64,000 bases of DNA from Sanguinoderma infundibulare. Lineage: Eukaryota; Basidiomycota; Agaricomycetes; Polyporales; Polyporaceae. Shown here piece after piece: positions 12,150 to 24,330 of this stretch; positions within the stretch are counted from its first letter, which is position 1; the number at the start of each line of letters is the position of its first letter. The notes beneath the pieces were generated by a model. That model was not told where the DNA came from and did no database searches. It saw nothing but the letters and a program-made list of their open reading frames with translations. The stretch lies in assembly GCA_032821775.1 (NCBI GenBank), contig JAVLRN010000003.1, positions 3,906,001 to 3,970,000 of the forward strand, given 5' to 3'. Both the position numbers and the translations under genes were made by a program.

Positions 12150-13648
12150 GCTTTCCTTCCAATGCCAGACAAGGACGGACTTGAGTTGTGGTAGGGCCAG
12201 GTAGACGGCCCAGGGCCGAATCATGAGGCCGTTTCGCGGGCCATTCATTCAACTGGAGCTTGGAAACGAGCTTGGCATGTTGAGGAACCTGTCTCAGGTC
12301 TCGTCGATAGTGGGTCTGGAGAAGGTGAGTCGTGGTGTCTATTGTACTACATTGAGATTTTTGCTCACTCCTGCGGGACCGTGCTGGACTGACATTGGTA
12401 ACAGGATTTGATGCGAGGGGCGGGGGGGCTTCTAGGGTACCTTGGCACGCAGAGTCTCCGTGTCTAAACCCGCGTACGGGACCATTTGTATCCAGACAGA
12501 CGGTAACGCGAGTTTGACGGCGCCTCCTATGACGGTGGGGTGTGAGCTTATGGCGGGATGACCGTGGTAATTACACCCACGAGAACTGCGATTGACAAGT
12601 TAGCTGTCGAAACTAGTAAACGATTCGCATACGCACACAATGTCGACCTGTCCAACGGTGTAGCGGGCTATTTAATTCATGGGAGGAACGCATCCAGTAG
12701 GTTTCAGGGCGATAGAAATAGAGAGAAACATCCGGTCGGTGGGCCTCACCACTAACAAAAATGGGCTTCGAGATCGTCTAAGGGTTCCTCGTCGACGGCA
12801 GCGAGGGCCACTCGCCCGAGGATATGGGAATCCACAATCTAAGAATAGTTGTCAATACAAGATAATATACGAAGTGAGGAACAGACAGCACCATGATATC
12901 GCCCGCCGCATACGGACTCGCGAGCTTCGAATCCCCTGCACATGTTTTCAACCTTCAGCAATATGCATAATTCTGGGCCAATGAGATCTTCACAGCGATG
13001 TATCATTAAGAACCGTGATGTCTCCAGGTGCTTGTGGTAGTGGAGAAGAGAGACGAGAGTCCCTTCAACTCCGGGCCTTTCGCACTATGGTCACGTGCCA
13101 AATACGACGTTCATCAAGCGCGCCTCAAATGATCTCCTCTACCACCTTAGTACATCCGGACGTTCAGGACTGACCAACTTGGAGTTCCTCGCGCCCCGCA
13201 CACCACGTGCACAAGGAGCTCTGTACAGCGGCCGAGCCAGTCCGCCGTTCGCGCAGTCTGTGCCACAGATGAGAAGCTGGGGGTGGACAACGAGCGGAGA
13301 TGGGAGGTCACAGATGCACGAAAGGCGCGCGCATGGGAGCTTGGGGGCTTTGGAGGGAGGGTGATTGCCGAAACGGAGCCGAGTGCTACTGAACGTGTCT
13401 TGATGCGTTCGCGATGTTGCCAGAGTGCCACGGGGAGGAGTTTTGCATAATGGGCTGACGGCAACGCACAACTAGGTGATTCTGATTCTTGAACATGCTG
13501 ATGGAGGACTCAACTTCCTTTGCGACATCGAGGCTTGGACTGAGACTAGGCATACATACGGATGAGTTACGAACAGCGACAAGGGACTCTAGGGATACAA
13601 AAGCTGCAGACTCATCGTAATGCACATGGCGGAGATTTGTGAAAGCGA
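12150..13648. other. intergenic between glyoxal oxidase and sugar transporter
   Basis: No supported gene. It is the upstream region of glyoxal oxidase and the 3' flank of the sugar transporter. Short open frames lack motifs. Confidence 0.4.
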
Positions 13649-15583
13649 TCAGAGCGGCTTGCTGTCCTCGACGTGCAGCGCGCTCTCCTTGTCGCTCGCC
13701 TGCTCGGGGATGGGCACTTTGTTCTCCAGTACTCCTCCCTCGATACGCTTCTGCTGCTCCGCGCGGATCTTGTCGCCTTCAAACACTACGCGACCCTTTC
13801 AGCATCAAATCGCGAACAGAAGGCACTACCAAGGCGGACTTACGGAACGCAAGCTCCTCGAGGGAGCGGTTGGAGGTTTCGGGGAAGAGGAAGTAGACGA
13901 AGCCGATTTCAAAGAGCAAAAAGATGCAATAACTTATGTAGTACTTCCATCCTGTCCGTGTCCGTTCAAAGGCTCTATTGAGAAAGCGGCGGCGCGAAGA
14001 GATGGTATAGACGCACCTGCATTGGCGATACCGATGGGGTTCACGAACTGGTTGAAGAAACCGGCAGCGCGGCCCCACCATTGGAACACTGAGATGCCCT
14101 TAGCACGCGCGTGGAAGGGGAACAGCTCGACGAGGAACGCTACAAGGAACAAGAGTCAACGGTAACTCATATCAATGGCCTGTAGCGATACTACGCACTG
14201 TACGTCAGGGCATTGAACGCCATATTGTAGGCAGGGCTGTACAAGAAGATGAACGCGATGACCGCCTTCGACGCGCCCTGGCTCCCCGTGTCCGCGTACC
14301 GCGCGCTCGCGATCGTCCAGCCCGTAAAGATGAGCGTGAGCGAGATCGTGCAGCCAAGGTACACCGTCCGCCGCGGCAGCTTCGGCATCGTGAGCGCGAG
14401 CGTCGTCCCGTTCACGAAGCCCCAGCACGTCATCGCGAGGTTGATCAGGTTCTTCGTCCGGTCGTCGTGGATGCCCACATTGTCGAGGATCCGCGCGAGG
14501 AAGTACGACGTCAGCCCGTTCCCGCTCCACTGTGTCGCGAGGCCCAGGAAGGAGCAGATCAGGAGCCGCTTGCGCATGCCGGGCGCGAGCACGAACTCGC
14601 GCCAGCCGCCCTTCTGCTGCTCGCGCTCGAGCTCGAGCGTCTTCTCGATCTCTGCGTATTCCAGCCTGACGAACTCGGAGCCGACGTCGCCCTCGGCGTG
14701 GTACTTTGCAAGGATGGCGTACGCCTCCTCCCCGCGGCCTTTCGAGATCAGCCAACGCGGGGACTCGGGGAGGGACCAGATGAAGACGATTTGGAGGAGG
14801 GAGGGCACGGCCTGGAGCACGGATGGGATGCGCCAGCCCCAATTCGTTGGCATCTGGAACGTGCCGAGCGTGACCCCCGCGGCGACGATCGCGCCAATGA
14901 ACCAGGAGGCATTGAAGAGCGAGCCCATGCGCGCGCGCTCCTTGGGATACGCAAGCTCGCCGATCATTGATGAGGCGGCGACGATGGCGAAGGGGATGCC
15001 AAAGCCGAGAAGGAAACGGGCGACGACGAACATCGCGACTGCGCGCGTGTTAGTTAAGTTAGTGCGCTATATGGGGCAGGAGGTGGACGTACAGTCTTGC
15101 GATGCAGTCTGGAGGGCTGCACCGATGATCATCACGATGCTTCCGAATATAATGGCCCATCGACGGCCAAACCTATCGGTGACGAATGGGACGAAGGGGA
15201 GGGAGCATATCGAACCAAGGGAGTACAGCGCAGAGAGGAGACCGAGGATGGTCGACCTTGGGTGGTTAAAAACTATCTCGGAAGTCAATAGATGCGCGCA
15301 GATTATCGAAAAGGAGACATACATGCATCCCATGTTGGCACCGCCTGCAAGCCGTTCATCATAGACGAGTCAAACCTGTGCAGCGAATGCTTCAATCAGC
15401 CATGCTCTCACTATGCGACCGATCATGAAATGAAGCTTACCCGCTGGTCATTTCGATCCCAATACATGTCGGGAACATGAGCAAATACAGAAGACGCAAG
15501 TTCTTCTTCCTGTACCAGGGCACCTTGTCCTCCTGCACATACCGCTGCAAGACCGTGTCGTTTCCACCAGCGCCGATCGCCAT
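13649..15583 (-). CDS. MFS sugar porter (hexose/lactose-permease type)
   Basis: Seven minus-strand exons close in phase: 15583-15441, 15375-15323, 15272-15093, 15038-14199, 14139-14017, 13951-13844 and 13785-13649, giving 527 residues. Hallmarks of the sugar porter family are present in order: GFDSSMMNGLQ in helix 1, DRFGRRW after helix 2, the PESPRWL motif, RAKG and the C-terminal PETSNRSLEELAF. Twelve membrane segments are expected. It should import hexoses, disaccharides or related sugars by proton symport across the plasma membrane; the exact substrate cannot be read from sequence. The start MAIGAGGNDTV gives the usual short cytosolic N-terminus. The gene looks intact. Confidence 0.92.
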
Positions 15584-15699
15584 TTCGTCTCTTCGCCTTC
15601 GCGTCGGGTGACGTCAACAAGGGAGTGCAATGCGCGAGAGCAAGACGAGCCAGAGACCAAGGCGGAGATCAGCAAGACGTGCTACTCGTTGCATCTGGT

Positions 15700-15707
15700 A
15701 TATATAC
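15700..15707 (-). promoter_or_regulatory. TATA-like box of the sugar porter
   Basis: A tatatata run lies ~117 bp upstream of the ATG at 15583. Confidence 0.45.
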
Positions 15708-15719
15708 AGTGTCACCACT

Positions 15720-17929
15720 CTGATCCATGAAATCTCCGGGTAAGCTTCTTGGCATCCGGGGGAGCAAGGTGGAAAAGGCGCGTACCCGTGGTACGTGCTC
15801 TCGACGGCCACGGCCACACATACGAAGTTGCAGTCATTAGGACATTCAGAAGCAACGATAAGGGAGGTTTAGATTGCAAGAATAGTGAGCTCGAATCCCG
15901 AAGAACGATGTCAGCGTATTGAAATGATCGTCAAAGCGGTCATGGGAGCACTCACCGGACAAATGTCGGGCGGGGAACGAGGGGGGACTGCGAATGTCCA
16001 GAAGGTTGCAGCCTGTCAAACTACCCCGCACTTTGCGCGGTGGAGAGTGATGGGTCCTGGGCTTGGCGATCTCGGTCGGCAGGGAGATCAAGCGATCGGT
16101 TGGTACCTTATAGGGTATGAACGTGACCAGTCAATGCGAGATCTTCCATAATGTCGCCGATGGGAGGCATACACTCATCACAATTGACCGGAACCAAACG
16201 GGAGGATCTGCAAAGTAAACCCTCAAATCCTGCTGCAGGAAGTTGCGTGACAAGTTCACTCACCTCTCGGACGATGAGAAGATGGGTCCAAAAGATGTTA
16301 CCGTCCGTACATTCAAATATCACGGGGAAAAGTAAACATACGTGAGCGTGTGTTCGTCCAACATGTCTGGAGATGCAATGTACATGAGATGAGATGAGAA
16401 CTACACAGCGGAAGAACAATGATCTACGTACGTCATGCAGGACGCCTGACCATTTCTCCGGCCATTGGTCATCCGTGGCCCAAGAATATCCAAAACACGT
16501 TCATATCCCAGACTTGCATACGTTCTCCGTCATCCTTTCGGCTGCTATGAACGGTGCCGGGAGCCGAACGGGACCTTTAAGCGGATTTGACGTCTGTCGG
16601 ACGCCAAACTTATGGGCAATTCTATGGCATCTTTTGGGATAGTTGTGTCATCTATTGCGTACAAGGCTGGCCGGAGCTGAACCGATACAATAACGATGAG
16701 CTCATACCTGTCGCGACGTCCATGTTTAATATGGTCGCTCACCTGGGATAAATTACGGGGACTAGATATTGTTTTGTGAAAAAAATGGTCAGCCGACGGA
16801 GAATCTCCAATGCCATTCCCCGTGTACCCAATAGCGATTGAAGCCTGGAGCTCTATGCACATAAATCTCAGTCTGCAGGCGACTGTTCCAGTCGTCAAAG
16901 ACGCAAGAGAAGTGGTGTGATGATTACCGTGACAGCAACAGAAAGCGTCCTGGAACGACATTATCCGCAGTAGTAGGTTTAGGGCAGGTTCAGGCACCAG
17001 CGCTAGCGGCTCTGCCACCTAGCCTCTGCCAACCGGAGATCATATTTCAACGTCAGCGTTTGCACTCGTCTCAGTAGACTCGTTGTGACTATGACGGCTT
17101 ACCGTTATGAAAGAGGGTAACGATTCTTCAGCAGCCGCGCGCACCTCAGCTGCGCTTCGTCGACGCGCTGCCCACTGAGACCGTCGGGTTCAACAACGCA
17201 CCTGTGTACGCGTGGTCTTTACAATGTCATTGCCGTTCAAATACCCTTCTGATTTCTCCCATCACACAGCCATCAAGATGGCTGCAAGACTGCGGTAGAT
17301 ATGTTTTTGGGCGGCCCGGTCGAGCGAACGCAGGTGAGCCTGTCCGACGTGTTGAGTTCGCGTCAGCAGGTGCAACCGGACAGATCATGAGTGCTCACAT
17401 GCGCTTGCAGCTCCATGGTCCTCGCAACCTCATGAAGCTCTTCGCCGACCTCGTACACCCATAGCCATATTACCCGACGCCACGAAAACGGATGAAAGCT
17501 ATGGCTGCAATCGTATCGCCGGACTCCGGTATTTCAGTCAACTCATTGTCCCAGTTCCCCAAAATCACTGCTACGTTCCGCTACAGATCTTCCTAGTCAT
17601 CACCTGCTCAACGTCGATCCCATTCATCAGAGCATTCGGGGTCACGTTCCATTCAATGGCATGGTGCCAAGGATTTTGCCGTGAGTACCACGAAGTCCAA
17701 GCGTCTTTTCGCCTAGCCATCCAACCGCTCGGCGCGAAAGGTCTCACAAGGCTTCATCCCGTGCTCCTGAACCTTAGTTTACCCTCACGAGCTCTTCCTC
17801 GCTAATACTGCACAAGCACTACGGTGACTGCGGAGTATCAAAGCGTTGTCAGTGGTCGATCCCCCACGTCTCCATGCCTGCTTGTGTCTCTTCTTGCCAC
17901 TTTCCACAGCTCCTCAGTGCCTCGCAATC
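15720..17929. other. intergenic, divergent promoter region
   Basis: Lies between two divergently transcribed transporters (minus gene starting at 15583, plus gene at 17930) and may hold shared control sites. The stretch 17150-17463 has a weakly coding-like open frame, but I cannot assign it. A second in-frame ATG at 17846 precedes the permease start. I prefer 17930 because its product has the normal family N-terminus. Confidence 0.4.
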
Positions 17930-20160
17930 ATGTCAGACGATGGCAAATTCGTCAAATCAGCCTCTGAGGACGTAAATGAGGTGAATCGCGACGCAACATA
18001 CGGCGACAACGAGGGCCTCAGCGCAGTAAAGCACGCCGACGATGCGCTGCTCGCGAAACTGGGCTATCGGAGCGTCTTCAAACGCGAGTTCTCCGTGCGT
18101 ACCCTTCCCTTCACCCTGTAAGCAGCAGTGGCAGCTGCTCGTACTGATTTTTCGCGCGATGGGACCGGGCAGTTGGTGGAGACGATCGCCTTTGCGTTCT
18201 CGATCATGGGCGTCATCGGGGCGGTATCTTCGACGATGTCCTTCCCTCTCGTGTACGGTGCGTCCTTGTCGATACCCACTTGCATGACGTCGCCCACGCT
18301 GACGCTCAAGTCGATGGGTCCATCCAGGCGGACATATTGGGATGACATTCGGGTGGCTGATCCCGTCCCTGTTCGTAATGGCGATTGCCGCATCGCTCGC
18401 TGAGCTCACATCTGCCATGCCGTACGTCTCTTCTAATGTATGCCCTGGTTTGTAAGCTCATTACAAGTGCGCCGACTCCATTCATGAACCCTGCCGCGCG
18501 GTGTACAGAACGAGTGCAGGGTTGTACTACTTCTCGGCAAAGCTCGCGCCCCCACAGTGGGCACCGCTGGCAAGCTGGATCACCGGCTGGGCAAACGTCA
18601 CGGGACAGGTCAGTCTGGTATGTGGCATCGACTTCACCTGGTAAGGACGCTTTCTAGGCCCATGCGGAACGACGTTCAGGCTCACTGTCTTTCTTCGCTG
18701 CAGCGCCGAAATGATCACGACCGCGCTCAACGTGGGTTCCGACGGCGCGATTAACCTAGGCGCGGGTCCTACGTTCGGTATCCTGCTTGCGATTCTGTTC
18801 ACGCATGGGATCGTCTGTTCCTCGGCTACGGCGATCCTCGCTCGCTTGAACATTTTCTATGTCATCGTCAACCGTAAGCTCGCGTTCATGTTGCACGTCT
18901 GCCACTGTCGGCCAAGTGTGATTAACACGTTGGATAGTTGGAACGACTGTCGCAGCCATAGTCGCTCTGCTCGTTTGCAGCGGCGATCAGAGAGTGTCGA
19001 CAGAGACGGCGTTCACGATGTTTGAGAACAACGGCGGCTGGACAAACAGTATGTCGTGACACCTCTGCTTTTTATAGTAATTGCTGACTATGACCGGTAG
19101 GCGGCTGGACCTTCCTGCTTTCTTTTACGGCCCCAATGTGGACTCTCACAGGCTGTACGTTGTCCTGTATATCCCTTTCCAGCGCGTGTTCATGGTGGCT
19201 CCCCATGCACAGATGACTCTGCAGCCCACATCTCAGAGGAGACGGCGGGGGCAGCCCGCGCAGCACCAATAGCGATGCTCGTCGGCGTCGGGGGGACGGT
19301 TACGCTCGGCTGGCTCTTGTTCATTGCGGCCTCCTTCGCCACCACATCCGTTCCGCAGCTCCTCGCCACCAACTTGTCGCTCCCGATGGGCCAGCTCTTC
19401 CTCGACGTGCTCGGGAAGCGCGGCATGCTCGCGATTTGGAGCCTCGTCATCGTCGTGCAGTACGTAACGGGCGCGGCGCAAGGCGTTGACGCGTCGCGCG
19501 TCGTCTTCGCGTTCGCGCGGGACAATGCGCTGCCCGGCTCGCAGTGGTGGAAGCAGATTCACCCGCGTACGTCCACGCCTGTGAACGCGGTCTGGCTGGT
19601 GATGTGTATGGCTGGCATTTGTGGGCTGCTTGGGTTCTCGGAGACGGCATTGTCTTCCTTGGCTGGGTGCGTTCTCCGTTGTCTGCCTCTGAACAAAGTG
19701 CGACCTCTTTTGCGCTCAGAGCGTCGGTGATTGGGTTGTACGTTTCCTACGTGACCCCGATCTTCCTCCGCATCACCTCCGGACGCGACAAGATCGAGAG
19801 GGGCCCGTTCTCGCTCGGCCGATGGTATATGCCCATCGGCATCATCGCCGTGTCGTGGGTCTGCTTCATCACAGTTCTCCTCGTGTTCCCTCCCGAGAAC
19901 CATCCTACTGCGGAGACGATGAGTGCGCTTTCCGCTTGTGCTCTATGTCCGCTTGTGCTCTAACGACAAGATGTACCGTTGCAGACTATTCGATCGTCAT
20001 CATCATGGCCGTGTTCATCTTCGCGTCCGTTTGGTGGGTCGTCTCTGCGCGCAAGTGGTTCAAGGGCCCAGTGCGGACAGTGGAAGAGGTGGAGGTGTCG
20101 GGTTCATACGAGACGCAAGGCGTCAGCGACAAGAAGGAAGTCTCCTTTGGCGATTCTTGA
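17930..20160 (+). CDS. APC-superfamily amino-acid / GABA-choline-type permease
   Basis: Ten exons close in phase: 17930-18094, 18173-18257, 18328-18421, 18509-18640, 18704-18873, 18938-19048, 19101-19154, 19213-19666, 19720-19922 and 19985-20160, giving 547 residues. Diagnostic stretches of fungal GABA/choline-type permeases are in order: FKREFS, LVETIAFAFSIMG, GGHIGMTFGW, GLYYFSAKLAPP, WTLTGYDSAAHISEE and NYSIVIIM. Twelve membrane helices are expected. Family members import amino acids, GABA or choline at the plasma membrane, and I cannot fix the substrate. The very short exons are normal for this family in basidiomycetes. No break is seen. Confidence 0.92.
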
Positions 20161-20790
20161 ATGGGCCTATGGGTGAAGCGTCTCAGTGATTTTAAATAAA
20201 CGGTTAGGCTCGACGTTCGAGCGCGAGTCGTGGCACCAATTGCATACTTGAGTGCGATACTTACTTTGGGCTGCTGATGCGGGCCATGTAGCATCCGCAC
20301 GACCACCTATTAGTTGGCCACAGCTTTTCAGCCTGCGTTTCCCCCCTTCCAGGTATTCATCTTGCTCGGACGCTCTCGGTGCAACCACTACCGCGCTGCA
20401 ATCAAGATGGCACTCGTTCGAGAATGGCATGGATAACCCGTTGCCCGCTCAATTTCGCTTCATGAGCCCCATTATATACCCTCGTATTGTATGTATTACC
20501 TACCTTAGTCTGCCCGCTCGTGTCATCCAGATACTAACGCATGGTGACAGACGCTCACAGGCGCCGGCAGCATGGAAGGCGTCGAGGCGATGGCGTCGGC
20601 GGCATTGTCCTTCTTGATGGACTACGATAGGAAGCTGGCCGACTACCTATGAGGAGCTGTCTTGGTGAGTGATCATCTTCTGGATGAGGGGAAGGAGAAG
20701 AGAGATTTCACCTAGCCTCAAGGTGTGCCGCGCGTCTCGCTAACAACGATAACACTAGCGGTCGGATATGCTCTAGATCGAGGACGCGCC
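20161..20790. other. intergenic after the permease
   Basis: 3' flank of the permease, then unassigned sequence. No supported gene or repeat. Confidence 0.4.
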
Positions 20791-21280
20791 ATACTTCAAG
20801 CTGTTTTCAGAAAGATAGGCCCTCTCGAAAAAACACGTCCAAGTCGGTTGGCTAGCCGACGTCGATGGGAGCACGAGACGCTCATGTGTCCTAGCCCAGA
20901 AGGCTCCCAGACAACTCTCAGGTGGTGCCTCGGTGAGTCTGACTGCTAAGTAAATTAGGCTGCCGCCGCCATCGGCAGCGGTCGGCTAGCTATCAGACCT
21001 GAGGGTGCCTTTTTGCAGCTGTTTTCAGACCGATAGGCTCTCTAGAAGAAAATTCGTTCATGTGGGCTAGACAGCCGACGTCAATGAGCGCCCTAGAGGC
21101 TGCGATACTCTGGCCCCAATTCCCAGTGGGGCGCCGCGCCGACCGCCCTGGGTGGTCCATTGGGGCATTTGACTGCTAGATCGGGCTCCAATCAATGTCG
21201 GGGGACTAACCGACCTGGACGTGTTTTCTACGAGAGAGCCTATCGATCTGAAAATAGCTGTAAGAGGGCCTAAGTATCTT
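20790..21280. repeat. MITE-like inverted-repeat element with internal third arm
   Basis: The left arm (about 20797-20865) contains agctgttttcag, gataggc and cacgtcca blocks. The same blocks recur in the opposite orientation at about 21200-21275 and in the direct orientation at about 21015-21090, each near a ccgacgtc-like block. This gives a ~480 bp unit with imperfect terminal inverted repeats and an extra internal arm. No coding capacity is seen. It could be a small non-autonomous transposon with a nested or rearranged copy. Confidence 0.6.
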
Positions 21281-21291
21281 TTTGAACACAG

Positions 21292-21861
21292 ATGTCAATC
21301 AAGCTTGAGGTGAACAACACTCACTCATCTTCCATCATAGATAATGGCATCCGAGAAGCTTCGGGTCCAGATGTTTTCGCGCCTACGAAGACGGTGTCAA
21401 CAGGCCCGGTGAGCCTGTGCAAGCACGTTCACAAGACACAACTGAAGCCCGAACATACATACTCTGGCAGCGCGAATGCAATCCTCATGTCAAAACTCGG
21501 ATGGGCTAGTACACAACCAGAGGTGCGGACCTCTCATCTTGACCCCGAGCGCCAATATACCACCTAAGGCAGGTCCCCAGTCCCCTCCTTTAGACGTATT
21601 GGTTGCACATGGGAATTGACTCTGAGAGACCCCCCTCGCGCGAACTTCTCACATGTAGTCTATAAATAGCTTCTCCTAATATAGGTTTGGATTTCTTCTG
21701 GTCGCAGAACCGTCCGCGCGACCGTCCGCGCGACCGTCAGTTGAATAGGATATTTGGTTTTGATTAAAGACACAAACAGTTCGATGGCCCGCGTCAGGCG
21801 CTTGCACGTTCTCCGGATCCATCATCCTTCGGTCCTCCCTGCCTTGCCTTCGTGGTCCAAC
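21292..21861. other. spacer upstream of the outer KDZ gene
   Basis: One 91-residue open frame (21292-21567) has no recognisable motif. At about 21716-21740 a gaccgtccgcgc unit is repeated two to three times. It resembles the 12-bp unit inside the outer transposase gene at 46617-46750. Confidence 0.35.
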
Positions 21862-22502
21862 ATGGATTCCAGGTCACCCGTGTTACCACCACCAGCTACG
21901 CCTCCGTGACGGCCTTCTAAACGCTCACATCAGGTGGTGGGACACCATTTCGAGAGCCCAAAAAGACGTCGGCCTTGGCGCAAAGACTCTGAAGTGATCA
22001 TTCGGCCCGGGCTTGCTCTCGAAGCGGAACAGCTGCTCAGCGAAATAAATGAGATTCGCAAACGTCACCAGCGCTCCGACATAGACACCCAGCCTTCCGA
22101 CATAGACACCCAGCCTGTAGTGGATGTTAGCAGCCCTCCGCCTGAAGAGGGATGCACTCCACATCCCAGCGACGACCTGCATGGTCACGAGCCAAGTTCA
22201 GGGACAGAAAACCCACAACCGCGTTCTCGGAGAGTACTTCCGGACGATACCACTCATCGCCTATACAATAACTGGCTCGCCTTGATCCCCACTCTGGTAC
22301 ACGACTATCTTGGCTACATGCAGCGAAGTCAAGGTCGGTTGGGTCACCCTCTTGAAGTTAAGACGAACGTGTGCCACTGCAAAAGACTGCCAGTGTGCAC
22401 CCCCAAGGAACTGAATATCCAATGTCTTCATGTCGACCATACGTCATTGCTCATTCTAAGCAGTAACAACATGAACTCATTTCAACAGACTTGATTACAA
22501 TC
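21862..22502 (+). pseudogene. 5' part of the outer CxC1-type KDZ transposase
   Basis: The ATG at 21862 begins MDSRSPVLPPP. The frame then meets TGA at 21907-21909, where CGA would keep it open, and continues to 22442. It encodes the N-terminal region of KDZ transposases with the CxC1 cysteine cluster: basic KRRRPWRK, the conserved WLALIPTLVHDYLGYM segment, and Cys-cluster positions VCHCKRLPVC and IQCLHVDH. A likely intron runs 22443-22488. The gene stops at the insertion site of the 23.6-kb element. Its continuation is at 46078-50115. Across the break the reading phase misses by one base in my model, so decay or another splice choice is possible. Confidence 0.75.
22495..22502 (+). repeat. target-site duplication, left copy (TTACAATC)
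   Basis: The eight bases TTACAATC recur at 46070-46077. Removing 22503-46077 rejoins the transposase frame as L-I-T-I-A-F-E-T-C-E-C, with the cysteine pair where the CxC1 domain expects it. Eight-base duplications fit what is known of Zisupton/KDZ insertion. Confidence 0.75.
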
Positions 22503-23724
22503 AGACCATTCCACTAAAATCACCACAATTGTAAGGTAGCCGGAGGGGAGAAAATGCCATAATTGCTGTCGAGCCGCCGCTGGCCGGGGCCTGTGATTTT
22601 GCCACAAGTGCTGCCCGGCCGCTGTCAATTTCGTCCTCTATTCCGCCATGCGGCCGGTGGGCTTCAAAATCCAACGGTGGCCGTCTACCGTCCGTGCTTA
22701 CTTTTAGATTGGATTTCTGCATACAGGTCATGGTGTACTCATTGATTCCACTTCCCTGTGTGAATGACCGGGGGTGCTATTAACATGTAAACCATAGATG
22801 ATCACCGGCCGGTGGCGGATGGTGCCTACTAATGCCATCCGGCCGGCCTGTGATAGTAGCTGCTGCTGCCGACCGGCCGGTTCAGCATGGTAGCTGCTGC
22901 CACCATCCGCGCGCGAACCCGTGGTAGCTGTGGCTACCATCCGGCCGGGGCATCATGGTCGCTGGTACTATCGTACGGCCGCTGCTCGCCCTCCCTTACA
23001 CATATTCCAGTTTTTCCATCGTTTCTTCTGCAGTCAGCACATGGTGGGTACATGCCACCCATCATGTCAATTCGGCACCTATGCACACCGGTTAAACCTG
23101 GTGCCACCCGGCCGGTCAGCGCACATACCTACAAATGTATCCCGGCCCTTTGACACCTACTGTCCGACCGATGTGTGCTTGTCTTCTGGAGTCGTCGTCT
23201 GATGTCCGGCCGGTCGCCATCGGTCAGTGCGTGTGCCATCCGGCCCCTCGAACATATGACTGTGGACATCATCCGGTGGGAGTTTTGTTCGTTCTGCAGC
23301 TACCATCCAGCCCCGCGACAGTGTACAGGCATCGTTTTTCTCAGTCCGCCATACCTGAGGCATTCCCTCTGTGGTGGCCGGCCGCATGGCATTCCCCCCG
23401 ACCGGTTCGCCACGGCCGTACAGCATCAACACCCGCACCTGCTCACCGCCCGGTGCGTGACGTATTCTCTAAGGTAACTATCCAACCCCAGTCGCATGTA
23501 GCGTCCCACGTCGGGGCCTGTCTGGGACTCAATCTGCCCACTCCGGAGCCCATGCCCACTAACATTAAATGTTTTCTTGCCCAATTCATATCCATGCTCG
23601 TGCCTGTCACCTGTTCTGAGCAATATTTATTGTCGTACATGCCACCCGGTTATGCAAGTGCATTTACACATTTAATGATGTGCGTGAGTCAATAGGGATT
23701 TGATAGTGATACTGGTGCAAGCTC

Positions 23725-23798
23725 CCGTGGCATAGTGGTCTGCGCGTCTTCTTGAGCGCTACGCTGCTCGTGAAGCCCTGGGTTTGATTCCCACCACG
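23725..23798 (+). repeat. tRNA-like sequence 1 in the left arm
   Basis: It has an A-box-like tggcatagtgg and a B-box ggtttgattcc at tRNA spacing, closed by a ccgtgg/ccacgg outer stem. The anticodon arm does not fold convincingly. I read it as a tRNA-derived or SINE-like promoter, not a functional tRNA. Confidence 0.5.
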
Positions 23799-24065
23799 GT
23801 CCTAGACCACAGTTGTAACAAGTTTTTTTTTTCAGATGAACGGTGCGCAATAGCACGACCGGGGTGTTCACCCAATTACTAGGGTCCATTTGCACAAGTA
23901 GTATTCTGTTCATTCTGCCACTACCTTCCAGCCCCGCCACAGTGTACTGCCAGCCCGGAACAGCAATAATCCAAGATGCCACCCGACCGGAGCCCACGGA
24001 ATGATGTAAAGATTATGGCCATCGAGGCGAGTACTAGAGGCGTTTGGTAGCAGTACTGGTACAAG

Positions 24066-24145
24066 GTACTGTGGCGTAGTGGTCTACGCGTCTTCATGAG
24101 CGCTACCAGCACTCGTCAAGCCCTGGGTTCGATTCCCGGCACGGT
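24066..24145 (+). repeat. tRNA-like sequence 2 in the left arm
   Basis: A-box tggcgtagtgg and B-box ggttcgattcc are perfect matches to the pol III consensus, with a plausible D stem (gcgt/acgc). The acceptor and anticodon stems are imperfect. It is a close relative of the copies at 23725 and, inverted, at 44631. Confidence 0.55.
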
Positions 24146-24330
24146 CGATGCACGAGCAACAGGTCTTTTTTCCCCACATAACTGTGCTGCGTCTGTTTGC
24201 ACGACTATTAACTTCAACAATTCAAAACATTTTTAAGAGGGCCATTGCGCTCACCGGAGCGGTGACCGGCCGGACGCCATTCGTGGTGGCACACTGCGAC
24301 CGGCCGTGCGCGTGTTGTACTCGCCAACGT

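Noticed and set aside
24066..24145. Functional tRNA gene
   Set aside because: A and B boxes are good, but the anticodon and acceptor stems do not pair properly, and relatives occur in mirrored transposon arms.
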